Shown here: one piece after another, positions 12,180 through 24,244 of the stretch
Numbering within the stretch: position 1 is the first letter of the stretch
How the letters are laid out: every line of letters begins with the position of its first letter
Source: Tetmemena sp. SeJ-2015
Taxonomy: Eukaryota; Ciliophora; Spirotrichea; Sporadotrichida; Oxytrichidae
DNA length: 64,000 bases
Reading direction: 5' to 3'
NCBI GenBank assembly: GCA_027382625.1
Contig: JAJKFJ010020921.1
Location: 124,001-188,000 of the forward strand
The notes under the pieces: model-generated
Seen by the model: only the letters and a program-made list of their open reading frames with translations
The model's database searches: none
What the model was told of the DNA's origin: nothing
Program-made: the position numbers and the translations under genes

Positions 12180-13370
12180 GGTAAATCTAAATAATTAAAT
12201 TTATAATTAAAAATTTTACTTGAATGCATTAAGTGAAATTTGATTTATTTTCCTTTGTAAAAAATGTTTAGACCCCGAAGTTTTAAATAAAATATTTGCG
12301 CAAAGATAGCAAACTTATTTTAGCTCGAAGTATAAGTAAAAATACTTATCGTCCATCTTTTAAATAAATTAGAGTAAAGAAAGTAGTCAAATAATTTAGG
12401 TGAGTCAGTTTATTTACTTGGGCTGATTGAACCTAATTAGTGGAAGTTTATAGGTTTCTAATAAAATTAAAACCATATTCTTTTGTCAATTAGCTTACAG
12501 AAGAATAAGTAATGTCTAGAGCATTCATTAATTATCAACAAATGCAGATGCTGTTAATGTCACAATAGATAGTTTGAATAGTAAGTATCTTCAAAAAATT
12601 GTAGATAATAAACTTTAACTTATTAAATAATAAAGGATTATTGTTAGACAAGAACTTGATTGAATAAAACAACTGTAGAAGCAAACTGATAAGCAGGAGG
12701 ATACATTTCATCTCAGATACATTTGAATACAATATTTTGAATACTTATTCTCTACGAATTAAATCATCTCCTTTCAAATTTTTGAAAATACACTTAATGC
12801 TATAGTTCTAAGCTTTTGACAAAAAAAGAAGATTGAAAATGAGGAAACAAAATCAAGTAAGGGTAATAATTAATCTCATTAAAGTAATGGAAAGTATACT
12901 TGGAATTCTAATTTTTAAATTCTGAAAATTTCTTGAGATCGAGTGAATATAAATGCTAAACTTAAGCTAAGTTCATCTTCAGCAATTTTAAAAATTATAA
13001 GTAAAGTGACTACAGAAATTGAAAGATAAATAGCATTGCAGAGACATGAAATAAAATAGATTTTATAAAACTGTAAAACTAATTAAGATATATCAGAAAG
13101 ATAATTGCAGCTGAAGGTCTTATTTAGTCATAAGGTGGAATTCTAAGCACAATTCATTTTTTTCTGAAGATAACTTCGGAGGGAGTTAATTTATAATATA
13201 AATATACTGAAAAGAAAGTAGAAGCTCTGAGAGATATATAGATGTATGAGAAAACTAACTCAAGCTGAAGAATTTGTGATATATCAATTCTTGCCTGATA
13301 TATAAATTTCAATAAATTTTGTTTATGATTAAATTATATTTATAATCCTATTTCTTATTTTTAACTTTTG
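12180..13370. other. AT-rich intergenic stretch
   Basis: Low-complexity A/T sequence with short open frames such as 12535-12732 (-) that are Ile/Leu/Asn-rich and unconvincing. No repeats or RNA genes recognised. Confidence 0.35.
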
Positions 13371-13389
13371 AATGCTGTCATGTCATATT

Positions 13390-14575
13390 ACAACTAATAA
13401 ATCACAGGGCTTAGCTTTAAAGGTAAGCGTGTACGAAGTATAGCAAGCCCTCCTCATCATAGAAGGCCCCTTGATGAACGGAAGAGGCAATCCTTCAATC
13501 AAGAGCACTCAAAAAAGAGATTCATCTTCTTTCTTCTTTGCTTTTAGGATCATATCAAGGGAATCCATCGCAGATTAAGGCTTCGAAACATTGGAAATTG
13601 GGAAGTGCTGACAGCATTGCCAACTGCCTTCTGCTTCAAACATGTTTCTGTAATAGCTGAACAAGCTATCATTAAACACTCAAAGCATTAAATTAATGAT
13701 GTTGCCGAGTCAATATGAGAGCTATTCTACTATTTGATGAGCCTACAAATATTCGAATAGAGATATATACCAGTCAAAAGAGAATAATATGTATTCTGTA
13801 GAAAGTCAAATTATTCAGCAGAGAGAAGATGATGCAGAAAGTGGAGCCATGCTACAAAGGAAGCTAGGGCAATGACTGGGAGGCGTAGTCTATGAAATAG
13901 CGGATTTAAATCAAATTAGCCCAACTCGGCGTGTAGTTCATGCTGGAAGCCATCAGCTTCATCCTATTTAAATATGATGAGGTCACAAACTACGTAGTAG
14001 CTCAAGTGACAAAAAGGATTGAACAAGGCGGTCTAGATATCGCTTTAGAAGTCACATCTAGATTAAGAAAACGAAGATAAAAACATCAGACAGAAGAATT
14101 AGTAGGTATTCATAAGATTCATTTATGTTTATAACAATTTTAGCTAGGCACTGCTTAAAGAATTTGTATAGGTCATAATCGAAAAGAAGAAGTAGTATGA
14201 AACTGTGATGGAACTGCAAGCGATGATGAAGGCCACTAATAAAACGTTTGAGAAGAGTGCATCAATATGAAGCGAGAGGAGAGATGAACTGATAAGGAGG
14301 CTGCGCGAGAGTTTCTCTAAAATATTCGGCTAGATATAGCAATGAAAAAATAATTTATTTTCAGGCAGCGAATCTTCTTAAAATCAGAATTGGAATTTCT
14401 TCTACACGAAAAAGTTACATGTGCAGTATTGACGGAGGAAAGCAAAAATGAATTCTCAAGATGAGATTGGAGAAGGCAGACAGCTGCTAATCACTCTGAT
14501 CCAGACAAGGTGAAGGCCCAACTTCTTTGTCAGCAAGTCGTATTTATTCAAATGGCATGATTTCTAATTAAGTAA
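13390..14575 (+). CDS. unrecognised protein with coiled-coil-like segment
   Basis: Plus-strand coding in the all-sense code. The first part reads LALKVSVYEVQQALLIIEGP and RDSSSFFFAFRIISRES (about 13410-13590). The middle reads GNDWEAQSMKQRIQIKLAQL and KYDEVTNYVVAQVTKRIEQG (about 13870-14040). The end is charged and helical, VIIEKKKQYETVMELQAMMK then SERRDELIRRLRESFSKIF (about 14170-14320), typical of a coiled coil, and it closes with ANHSDPDKVKAQLLCQQVVF. At least two frame changes are needed, so introns or indels are present. TTNKSQG at the start resembles a PIF1-helicase motif, but nothing downstream supports that family. Confidence 0.5.
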
Positions 14576-14994
14576 ACCTAAATCCAAAAGTTAAGATTTA
14601 AAAATCTATTTATTAAAAATGACCACTATTTGCTTTTTATGAGAAACAACTATAAGAAACGAGTTCTTTAAAAATTAGATTTATAATAACAAGAAGAAGA
14701 CTAGGTGCAAGCCTGGCTAATAAGAAAGAGTATAAGGAAGTAGCTGTTATTGAGAGCAAGGCTTGACAATTATCTGGTTATGGTTGATTGCATATATAAA
14801 TTCCTGAAAAATCTTGAATTAATATTTAGAACATATTCTACAAATTTTAAGCCAAGAACCAACAAGCCACATCTCTAAAGATTGAAATCAGAGGAATCCA
14901 AAGATATTTCTCTTAAATAAAAGGCAAATTAAATCGTCTATTTAAGTGTTTATAAATTGTCCAAAGGAATCATAGTTATAGGATGAATACGAAT

Positions 14995-15700
14995 ACAGAA
15001 TCGGAGGCAAGAGATATTTTAGATAAATTAAATAATAAAATTTTATTGATGAACTGATGTTCTGATGGTTAACGCCTAGATGAGTGAATTTTTACTCCTA
15101 AGCTCGAAACACACAGATAAAAATCTTTTTTTCCTGACAAATATATTTAACAGCAGCAGTAATAACAGTAACTGCTCTTTTTTTTATCCTCAGCCAGCCT
15201 GACAGCGCGGTGCAATAGGTTTTTTTCCGCGCTGTGGTTATTCAGGCAGATTCAGTGTCTCAGAGTGTGAACCAACGAGGATTTTGGAGGACAAGAACAC
15301 TTAGGGATTCTTTCTCGTCCCTAAATGAGAGCGGTGCTTCATACTGGCAAAATTACGTCATGAGTAACACGTACATGAGGGACCGGTGACACTAGTTTAT
15401 GAGCGTATTTTTGTGAGTATAAAAGCTTATTAATTAAGCACCCTTGCAGGGAGCTTAATTCTGCTAATTTAATCTAATCAAAACAGTAACAGCAGTAGCA
15501 ATAGCAGTCGTTATAGTATTTGAAGAAATAATTAAGTTGAAGATAGAGAGGAAGATGATGATGAAAATTAATTAGCGGAAGAATAGTTTGAAAAGAGGAG
15601 AAGTTTTGAAAATAAATTAGAGATGTTTCAAAAAAGTGAATTCAAAGCTGATATACTAAGGCTCAAAAGAATCAATTAAAGATCAAGGCAGTTATGAATC
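14995..15700 (+). CDS. small acidic Ser/Gln-rich gene, copy A, interrupted
   Basis: ATG near 15002 opens MNTNTESEARDILDKLNNKI followed by NWCSDGQRLDE. After a Ser/Asn/Gln tract the coding resumes as an acidic stretch and then AEEQFEKRRSFENKLEMFQK (about 15575-15640). The Ser/Asn tract is split by a 318-bp insertion at 15173-15490; joining across it keeps the frame. A diverged copy lies at 54495-54960 without the insertion. The shared pattern is ESE-x-RDI-x-D...WCSDGQ-x-LD. No known domain is recognised. Confidence 0.5.
15173..15490. mobile_element. 318-bp hairpin-rich insertion flanked by AACAGTAAC
   Basis: The 9-mer AACAGTAAC stands at 15164-15172 and again at 15482-15490, bracketing DNA absent from the paralog at 54.5 kb. 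The insert has a strong stem near its left side (CAGCGCGG pairing with CCGCGCTG, with GCCTGA/TCAGGC outside it). Near its right end is another (TTAAGC...GCTTAA enclosing CCCTTGCAGGG). It is GC-richer than its surroundings and has no coding texture. It could be a short transposon with target-site duplication, a retroposed structured RNA, or an internal eliminated sequence. Confidence 0.65.
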
Positions 15701-15749
15701 TAGAGATTGTTATATTAATTTAATGATCATATCTTTATACATCTCTTTT

Positions 15750-18660
15750 TTGCAATTTCTTTAATCCATTCATATTCTGCCTATAATATTAACTCTTATT
15801 TAATACACTTTTAACAATACATTAATTTATTATTTTATAGCGTTTATAAAGCACTGGCATTCTTATTAATGATATATTCAATTAAGACTGAAGATATTAA
15901 TCTTTATTGCACTAAATTTTTGAAAAAAAAATATATTACAAATTTAAAAGATCAATTCATCTGACAGAAGCTGCCTAATGTTTAAAATTTGCAAAGAACT
16001 TAATGAAATGGTAAATTAAATTAATAATAAATATAAATATCTTTGCATTTGAAGTATGAAATTTAGGTTAAATTATTAGTAACTAGAATAAGGGTTAAAT
16101 TCTAAGTAACTTTCATGCTAGTAACTTCTTTGAAGGGGGTTTGTGAAGCTAGTTGCTTCGGTCATAGGTTTATAAACCTAACTTGATTTTATATTCAGAA
16201 TTTGCAACATCTATATCTCTGCGTAGAGCTCTCATGACAAATGGTAGTAGATCAAACTTATATTATACTGTAATAAGCTATCGAGCAAGCTCCATGTTTG
16301 GCTTTATATCAAGCATTTTAATGACTATCATTTTTCAAAATTTCATTTTTTATTTTAATTTAATTCAGATTTTTATTTATTTTTATTTATAATTCATGTA
16401 GTCCGAATATCGTGTTGCAATCCCTAGGGTCATTTCAAATACCTTAATACAAAATAATCTTGATTAGTCAATGAAGTGTCAATCTGTATGTTAAAAAGGG
16501 CAAAGCTTATTCCTTATAGAAGATACCCATTTAGAGTAATTAAAGCACTCTAATAAAGGTAAAAATTTAATGGAAAATAGAAGGTTTATAGAAAAGAAAT
16601 TAACAATAAGTAAAACAGAGGCAGTTGACTTTGCAAGCTTAAGATCTCTGTGGATAACATTGGCTGAGTGAAAGACTTTAACGTTTAAATATTAAAATTA
16701 TTAAATTAGAGATTAGATCTATTTAAAAAAAGATCTCTAAAGCAGCCCACCCTATAATCTTCTATACAGCAAAAACTCATCAGTACTTTTATTGTCAGCT
16801 AGAGTTTATAGCTCCTATATTTATCTTTAAATCTTGGAATTCCTCAGCTCACTTGCCAGTATTCTAATTTTATCATAGGCAAAATAGCATAAAGAGAAGA
16901 AGACAAAATATCTATAGAAAAAGCGAGCAGAACATCAGCAATTAATAGTTTTAGAAATACAAATATGATAGAAGGTGAAAAAAGAACACACTCATTTTCT
17001 AAGATGTCTCCAACGATATTAATATATTTAATATACTCTTTAAATATAACTACGGTTTTTTTTTTATTATATTAGAATTCGAAAAATAAATATGTAAAGT
17101 ATATTTATAGCTAGGTCCTCAAGTGCTAAAACCTGGAATATTTTTCAATTTTATTTCAAAGAGTGTGGGGAAGAGTTAAAATATTTTAAGTTCTTTTATA
17201 TAAAAATATCTTTTTGCTTTCTAGTTTTGTCTATGCTAATATGGGATGATGATAATTCGTTGATCAAAGGTTGATATGCTTAACTTAAAGTGAGCTATAT
17301 TCAAGAAGTTAACTGAATTTAATAAGTCTAAATAGAATTATTAATTAGATAAAGATAAAATGAAAGAAAGCAGAAGGAAGTGTGTTTGGATATACCTCCC
17401 TTTAAGATGTACTTAAAATCTATTGTAAGTTTAAAAAAAACAAAACATGTAAACCTGTTTTATCTAATACGCTTTGAGGTTTAAGTGAATAATTAACGAT
17501 TATCCTTGTTATTTGCACCATAAATTTTCTAAATATAGAAAATTTCATTGTTGGAAGAAATAGTTACTGATTATCAAAAATATTTCAATTGAGACAGTGT
17601 GTTAGCATCCAAACCGGAGCTTTCATTGGTGGAATAGACTTAAGAGTTTTTTTTAGGATTTATGGATAATTACTTTAATGTAATTTTATTAAGACTTAAA
17701 CTTATTCGTTAGAATAAAGCAATTAGAAGGACTCTAACAGTGATATAAGTTAAAGATATCTATCAAGGTTAGAAGCAAATAAAGCAACAAAGGCTGAAAT
17801 ATGGTTGAAAAGTGATTAATCAGATTGTAAATACCACGCACGTATAAAAAGCTAAAAAAAAAATTGTATTTTAAAAGCATCAATAATGTAAACGTATTTG
17901 TCCTATATTAAATATATATTTCCAACTATTTATCTATATTTATTGATTTCTTCAAAATAAAAGATAATTTTTAGTCAAAATCAATTTCACCTACTCTTTA
18001 TTTATTTTGTTTTAATATGGCAAGAGAAGCGGAGAAAAGTAGTTAGGTTTTAGAAAACGCTATTTGATCTTTGACTAATTAACTTCTTTGTTGATGATTC
18101 ATTTTTTATTAATTCAACTAATGAAGATCATTCACTATAGTTTGATAAACTTCCTCTCTCGAAAGTGAAGCAAATAGGTTTTTCTTGACAGCGTAATATC
18201 CTATAAGAGTCATTGCTAAATTAACTAACGAATGTTATGGACGACAAGAATTTCCAAGTTTCTCTCCCGTAGAAGTTTTTCTACTAATTCGTTGCACTGA
18301 GGAACTAACCACCTTAAGAGCATATCTAAAATAAATTTATAAAATTAAAAATGTAATAATTATTCTTATATTGAGAAGTTGAAAATACTGTAAAGTTTCG
18401 TATCATATATAAAAAGCTTAAATTACTAATTGATTAACCTACCACTAATTGCACTAATATTAAACTAAAGAATGCAAAGTATTATTTTGAAGACTCATAC
18501 ATCTAAAAATCTTCTGAAAAAATACAACTTAATCCTAAATAAGGAAAATATTGTTCTAATTTAAAATTAAAATAAAAAGATATTTCAGTTCCTTGGGGAT
18601 TACAAGCTCAAAATATTTTATTAAATAAGCTAGTTCTTTAGTTAATTATATTTATAATTG
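15750..18660. other. long AT-rich stretch, no supported gene
   Basis: Almost 3 kb of A/T-rich sequence. The frame at 16183-16392 (+) is hydrophobic and short. Around 16140 and 18180 slightly GC-richer islands appear, but neither strand reads convincingly. No repeat family seen elsewhere in the window occurs here. Confidence 0.35.
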
Positions 18661-18699
18661 CGACTATGTGCGCTTTAAAAATACAATCCTTTGAACAGA

Positions 18700-19375
18700 A
18701 CCAGATTTGTCTTCGCCTCTACCAAGGCTGCTTGATAAAGCAAGAGAAAATTACAAATCTCATAGATGCTGCTCCATTCTTGACTTCAACTCTCGCGGTA
18801 CCGAACCTGATTATAAACTTAGCCTTGAACACAAGGGTGTTCAAAAGTGGAATAAAAACTTTGGCTCAGCAATCTATGAGTCACCTCTGCTTAGTGTTCC
18901 CCATGATGAATTGAGTTAATGTATCTCAAAATCATATAGTTTCACAAAAGGCGAAGAAGATTCTTAACAAATGAAGCAAAAAAGTATATAAAAATAGGGA
19001 TATAGCTCAATAGTGTGTGAGTTTTTTATTTAATGGGGAGTGGTTTTTTTTTAAAGCAATTTTTACCCTCGACAGAGCATTCCTTACAAGATTTCCAGTT
19101 TTGTAAAGTAAGCGAAACTACTCCAGAAATTGGATACTAAATTAAAGGTCCCCAGCTCAGGCTCCGAGGTTTTTACCATTTACAAAGACAGAGTCAAGCT
19201 TAATGAAAAGCTCCAAGAGAGCATATAATTAGCCACTTTGCTTTTTAGCTCTCCAGCAGTATATATCTCGCACTAACTCCAACATGCAGACAGCTTGAAA
19301 AAAAGAGAAAATATTAAGGCTCCCTCAGTACCAGTGCTATTTAGGAGCAGAGGTAACTAACTTCTTCTCCGTTAT
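18700..19375 (+). CDS. unrecognised ~200-aa protein, two segments
   Basis: Segment one (about 18707-18990) reads LDFNSRGTEPDYKLSLEHKG and SAIYESPLLSVPHDELSQC with good codon texture. Segment two (about 19125-19370) reads KLDTKLKVPSSGSEVFTIYK then KLNEKLQESIQLATLLF and IKAPSVPVLFRSRGNQ in a single frame with TAA/TAG as Gln. Between them, GTGTGAG near 19014 and a T-rich run ending CTCGACAG near 19073 could be an intron of about 60 nt. Function is unknown. Confidence 0.5.
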
Positions 19376-19549
19376 AACATAGCTCAAGATCGTTGCTTGG
19401 GTTTTTGCAAATTTTAAGATTCGTCCGAGAACAGGAAGACGGAGAAAATTTATAAGACTACTTCATTTAATATTAGAAAGTATTCTAAAATTACAATTCT
19501 TTATAGAATAAACATAAAGCAATTGAGAAAAAATAAACACTAGAACCTT

Positions 19550-19952
19550 AATAAAGGTAAATAAGTGAATTGATTAAGGAGATAAGAACCAATTAATCAA
19601 TTAAGAGTAAGAGTAAGAGAGATGTGAAGGCTGGGAGGCTTGGCGAGTGGTTTGGAAATTGTAGACTTTTGATTTAATAATTAATAATTATTGGCCGATT
19701 CCAGAGATGTTCTAGCGAGGAGTTAAAATAATTAAATATAATAGGCTTTCGCTTTAAATTAAACCAATCAGCTAAGAGATCAAATAACAATGGAAGGTAA
19801 TATTAATAAATCAGCCAATAATTATTAATTATTAAATCAAAAGTCTACAATTTCCAAACCACTCGCCAAGCCTCCCAGCCTTCACATCTCTCTTACTCTT
19901 AATTGATTAATTGTTCTTATCTCCTTAATCAATTCACTTATTTACCTTTATT
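19550..19952. mobile_element. foldback element with ~140-bp near-perfect arms
   Basis: Left arm 19550-19695 and right arm 19814-19952 are inverted copies that differ by one base and one six-base GAGTAA-type repeat unit. They contain GATGTGAAGGCTGGGAGG and its complement CCTCCCAGCCTTCACATC. The spacer is about 118 bp of AT-rich DNA. No coding is seen. It lies 30 bp left of the TIR element at 19981, so the two may be nested insertions or one composite. Confidence 0.85.
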
Positions 19953-19980
19953 CTTTTTATGGGTTAATTAAATTCAATTA

Positions 19981-20484
19981 ATATAGGTCAAATACGAATA
20001 GTTGATTGCTGTTTATAAAATGCACAATTACAACTGTAGTCAATTACAAGCCAGAATTTAATTAATTCAGTTCAATAATTAAATTCAAAACTTAATGGCA
20101 CCAAAAAGAATACTACTCTCAACATCGCAACTATTCTAAGAGATGTATTCCCAGTTTCAAATAATCAGAGCCTTGAAATCTGATTCGCTAAAAATAAATC
20201 CATTTTAAGTAAGGGAGTTATTACTGTATAATGCACACATTTAAACTAATAGGATAAGAGTATTAATAATCCTAAAGTAACTATTCAATTAGATAAACCC
20301 TAAATCACAATTAACTAAATCCTTTCTAAAAGATTTAAATGTATATTAACTTATTTGAAAGCAAAATTTTCAAAATACATAGTTTTGAAAAGATTTAGAC
20401 TTGTAATTTAGATTCTCGCTCTTTTAAGACGTTGTATTTGTACATTTTATAATCAGTAATCAACTATTCGTATATGACCTATAT
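19981..20484. mobile_element. short TIR element, copy 1 (~500 bp)
   Basis: Left end GGTCAAATACGAATAGTTG (from 19987) is mirrored at 20458-20482 as CAACTATTCGTATATGACC. The inversion extends inward through TTTATAAAATG...CAATT, giving arms near 50 bp. ATATA flanks both sides. The interior has no convincing coding. It belongs to a family with copies at 24245, 25955, 30187 and 45370. Confidence 0.8.
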
Positions 20485-20540
20485 AGTGGTTTCAGCGGTG
20501 ATTTTTAAAAAAATTTCAGTTCACTTCTGTAAAGCCTAGA

Positions 20541-21724
20541 CTAAGGAGGACAAAATTCTAGTCTAGTAACCTAGAAGTTAAAACTGTAAAGGCTCCTTGT
20601 CTCCCAAGTATTCAAGGACAAGACACGATATACTAAGTGGATAAAGCCAGCTTCAACTCATAGAGCGTAAATCGAAAATTTTATAGACAGAGATAGCTAG
20701 GAAGTTGTGTTAAAACTCTTAAAGTTCAGTAAAAGACTAAAAAGAAATGTCTACCCACAGTGAAATTTGGCTTTCTAGTAAATAGTCAAAATCAGTGTTG
20801 AACGGATAAATACTAATGTATACTAAATTTATTAATAATTCATTCTATTAAATTAGTATTAAAGTTAGAAGCAACTAGCTGACTCCTCTAATTTGCGTTT
20901 TCATGTAAGCTATGTTTTGATCTCTCAATAAGTCTAGCTTGCTTTAATAATCTTTTAAAAATATCTAACTTTGATTTTTGAAAGAGGTGCTCTATGTCTA
21001 AAAATCGCTCATTAAAATGTCAGAGATAACTTCTCTGAATAATCTCGACTGTCTAGAGATTTCTATTGCTAGAATTTTTCGACTAGTGTAAAAATAGCTC
21101 GATACCTTAACTATACGACGAACTAACATACCACTGAATGGCATTTCTTTTTCTCTATTATTTACACTCTTAGAAGAGAATACTTATAAAAACTACTCCT
21201 GCAGAAATTTAAAATTGCAGGATGAATTGATGAAGAGAAACTCTACTCAATTGATAAAAGTTAGAAATGCTTGGAAGCTAGGAGCTATGCCTTCTATTTA
21301 AGTCAATATACTTGGGACATAAAAGAAAGCAAGCACACTCGCTCTACTCAAATTGCAATTACAAGATAAGAGTAAAAAAAGATAAGAGATACGAAATATG
21401 ATGCTCATACTAAAAAACTTGGCTAGCAAATGCAGAGCCAATCTTAATTAAGGAAAGCTATCATACAGTTTGACATTGATATATGAATAATGCGGTCTCC
21501 TCCAATTAAGATATTGCTAGTGTGGCTCTATACTCTTGAAATTTGACTTCATTAAAATTCAAGATAAATCAAATTCTTTCCTTTACAAATTATTTCATCA
21601 ATCTCATCCTCTGACTATAGTTTTTTTATCATTCATCCTATTTAGTTTATTCAAAAACACAGCTCTTGAACTTAGAAACTTGAAATATATCTATCAGATA
21701 GAAATTATAATATTCAAGCATTAA
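20541..21724 (+). CDS. unrecognised ~390-aa protein
   Basis: A single plus-strand frame stays open for about 390 codons, with about two dozen TAA/TAG read as Gln and only two TGA read as Trp. It is Lys/Ser/Leu/Asn-rich. Segments include KEMSTHSEIWLSSKQSKSV, ISIARIFRLVQKQLDTLTI, QDELMKRNSTQLIKVRNAW and, at the end, HPLTIVFLSFILFSLFKN, a likely membrane segment. No family is recognised. AT-rich composition weakens the codon signal, so the main support is the rarity of TGA. Confidence 0.45.
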
Positions 21725-21729
21725 ATTTA

Positions 21730-22430
21730 AATATCAAACGTTTTTAATTAATTTGTATTATATATAACTTTTCAAAGAATTAAATAAAACTGCCATCCTG
21801 ATTTCTAAATTTTCTAGCTTAATAATTATCAACCTGACTCAATCACATTTTAAGAGCAAATATCCATTCGCCAATATAGTGGCAGTTAGCTTAACAATAA
21901 TAATTCTTCAATTTTTATTTTGACTTGATTAAAAGCTTCTTCAAATCGGTTAAAAGAAGTACAGTAAAAGGTGTTAAAAAAGAAGTTCTTTCTGATTCTT
22001 GCCGCAATTTTATTTGAAAACTCTCATATGGCTAATTTTAAGATTGTCAATAAACGATAAATTATTTTTGAGGATGGTTACTTAAAAGCTTTTATAAGGC
22101 GTCACTTAGATTTTAACAATTTTAATTCACAATCTTTTTGTAATGTAGACTTTCAGTGCTCTTCTTTAACTAATCATGATCTAATAAAAAAATTTAAAGC
22201 ATTAAAAAAAGTCAGTGAGGGCAGATTAATAAAGTTAAAGAGAAAAAATATCAAAGTTAGATGAGAAATTAATATTTTGAGTCGCAAATAAGGTGCTTTT
22301 ATGTTAGATAAATAAATCATTTAGTAGATATCTTACGAATTTAGAAATTATTAATTTCTACGAAGTATACTTTTTTATTGCTCAACTGAAATAAAAAAAT
22401 ATTATAATTCAATTTTCATATCCTTAACTC
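21730..22430. other. AT-rich stretch, no supported gene
   Basis: Strongly A/T-rich, with no open frame of coding texture and no recognised repeat. Confidence 0.35.
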
Positions 22431-22439
22431 TCAGATTCT

Positions 22440-23575
22440 GATCATCTTCTTGAACATTTTTACTCCCTTATCCTAATGAGGTCTTAGTAAATCATCAAGG
22501 ATAGTGAATCCATCGTTCTGGAGATGAGGCTTCTCATCTGATTATATTCTGCTTCTGACTAATTGCTCAGACTATAATGACCATCTCTTCTGAAAAGGCA
22601 GTTGTCTTCAATGCACTTCATCCTTCAAAGAATAAGGCACTGGAGTCTCAACTCTTGATCAGCTCGATGTTATCTTAAGAGACTCTCAGCTGCTTTAGTC
22701 TCTCTTCATATTTCACTAACTTCTTGTTGTTCTAAAAAAAGCTCTCGTCTTAAAAAATAGCAGCGAGATCTCTCTGATCTAGCAACTCATACATTTTCAA
22801 ATCTCTCTCTCTCTCTCTCTTATGTTTTTAGAGAGCTCATTATGGCGAAGCTTGGCATAAAGGGCCTGATCAAGGCTTTCACGAGTTTATTTTGCCACCC
22901 CTCAATCATCAGTGTCAAAAGCATGCATTTCTTCTGATCTGAGAAATCACATCGCCCATTAATCAGCAACTCGCCGACTTCTAAGACATCATGTTCACTT
23001 CTGCTCTAGAAGCATGAGGCAACTATGTAGATCTTGAAGTTAATGCCTAAATACTGCAAACAGAGGCCTTCTAAGCCCTAAGTTCCTCGCCTTGTATGAT
23101 GCAGGCACCTCTCGATCATTTCTCTCACCAATATGTGGCAAGAAGTCCAATAAATTTTGTATTCCATGATGCTGTAGGCATCTGAAATAGATAGCCTTAT
23201 CTACCTAGCTAAGAAAACCTTCTGAGACTGTAGTATGATAGACAAAATTACTGTAAGTGCTACACGACCCCTCAATTCTCTTTTACTTCGATAATCTTGA
23301 CATGTGCTCGACCGATACAAAAGTCTCTGACTCGGCCTATCTGTTACTGCACTACAAATTTCTTTCAAGGTCATCTTATCAACTAGATTTTTTTATTTCC
23401 ATGCTTGTAGTTTCCCCGTACTCAACTAGAAAGGCCTTCAGATCTTCAAGGAGTGAATTTTTCTTCATATGCTGCTTGAGATTATCTGAGGTCAAAGTTA
23501 GAATCAAATTTAAGTGGTTAATCGAGAGGGCTTTTTTTTCTAAATCTGCCCTGATGCCTTTAGAGTGAGCCAAGC
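22440..23575 (-). CDS. unrecognised protein, minus strand
   Basis: Starting near 23573 the minus strand reads KGIRADLEKKALSINHLNLI and KNSLLEDLKAFLVEYGETTS. It then reads YFRCLQHHGIQNLLDFLPHI and, after a frame change near AAGGCCTC (about 23070), LGINFKIYIVASCF and LEVGELLINGRCDFSD. Later segments are NELSKNIRERERDLKMYEL (over the CT-repeat) and LKQLRVSQDNIELIKSW, then ALKTTAFSEEMVIIVWA. Several TGA codons fall at plausible Trp positions in the last part. No domain is recognised. Confidence 0.5.
22801..22821. repeat. CT dinucleotide run
   Basis: About ten CT units. In the minus-strand gene it encodes alternating Arg-Glu. Confidence 0.8.
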
Positions 23576-24244
23576 ATTTTGATAAAATAAATGTATCACA
23601 AAACCAGATTAGGCATAATATAAAATTAAATTCGCTTAAATAAATCTACTCTAACTTTCTTTCTAAAATAGATATAATAGGGGTTGTATCTTTTGACTTT
23701 CTGACCAATCAAAGGATTTATGAGTTTGAATGAGAATAAAATAAGTATATTATTTTACAAGCTATCCTATAATATTAGCACTCTAATTATTGTTTATTCA
23801 TGCTATTAAAGGTAAAGAAAATGATCTCTATTATGGCTAGGCCTGCTTGGGTTGCTACTCGTTTGCTCTGAGAAGATTAAATGTCAGAGTTCACAATGCT
23901 ATCTTGGCTCAAAGTTTCATGAGTGTCGTCATCTGCACAGTTCGTCGCGTGCTCAGTCTCTCTTAAATCTGTTCTATCTAAAGTTGAACTGCTGAGAAAG
24001 GAAGCTCCAGCTTTGCATTCTCCATCGCCTCTGTGGACTCCATTACAATTGGGGACATTTGGTCTCGCTTGGCCTCATGATAAAATTCTCTTCTCTCTTC
24101 TATAAAAAAGTCAGAAATGTTTTAAATTATAACTCATAAATGCCTTAAATGCTTTTAGGGAAGCTCTCAATTTAAAAAAATTTTGAACGAGCATGTAAGC
24201 AAACTCATTTCTAAAAGCATTATTGAATTAATTTTAATTTTAAA

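Noticed and set aside
13390..13440. TTNKSQG string resembling a PIF1-helicase motif
   Set aside because: No other helicase motif follows in any frame.
13725..13760. LLFDEPTN string resembling an ABC-transporter Walker B
   Set aside because: It is short, no Walker A or signature motif exists nearby, and neighbouring frames on the same strand read equally well.
18996..19030. tRNA A-box-like GATATAGCTCAATAG
   Set aside because: No matching T-arm or acceptor stem within tRNA distance.
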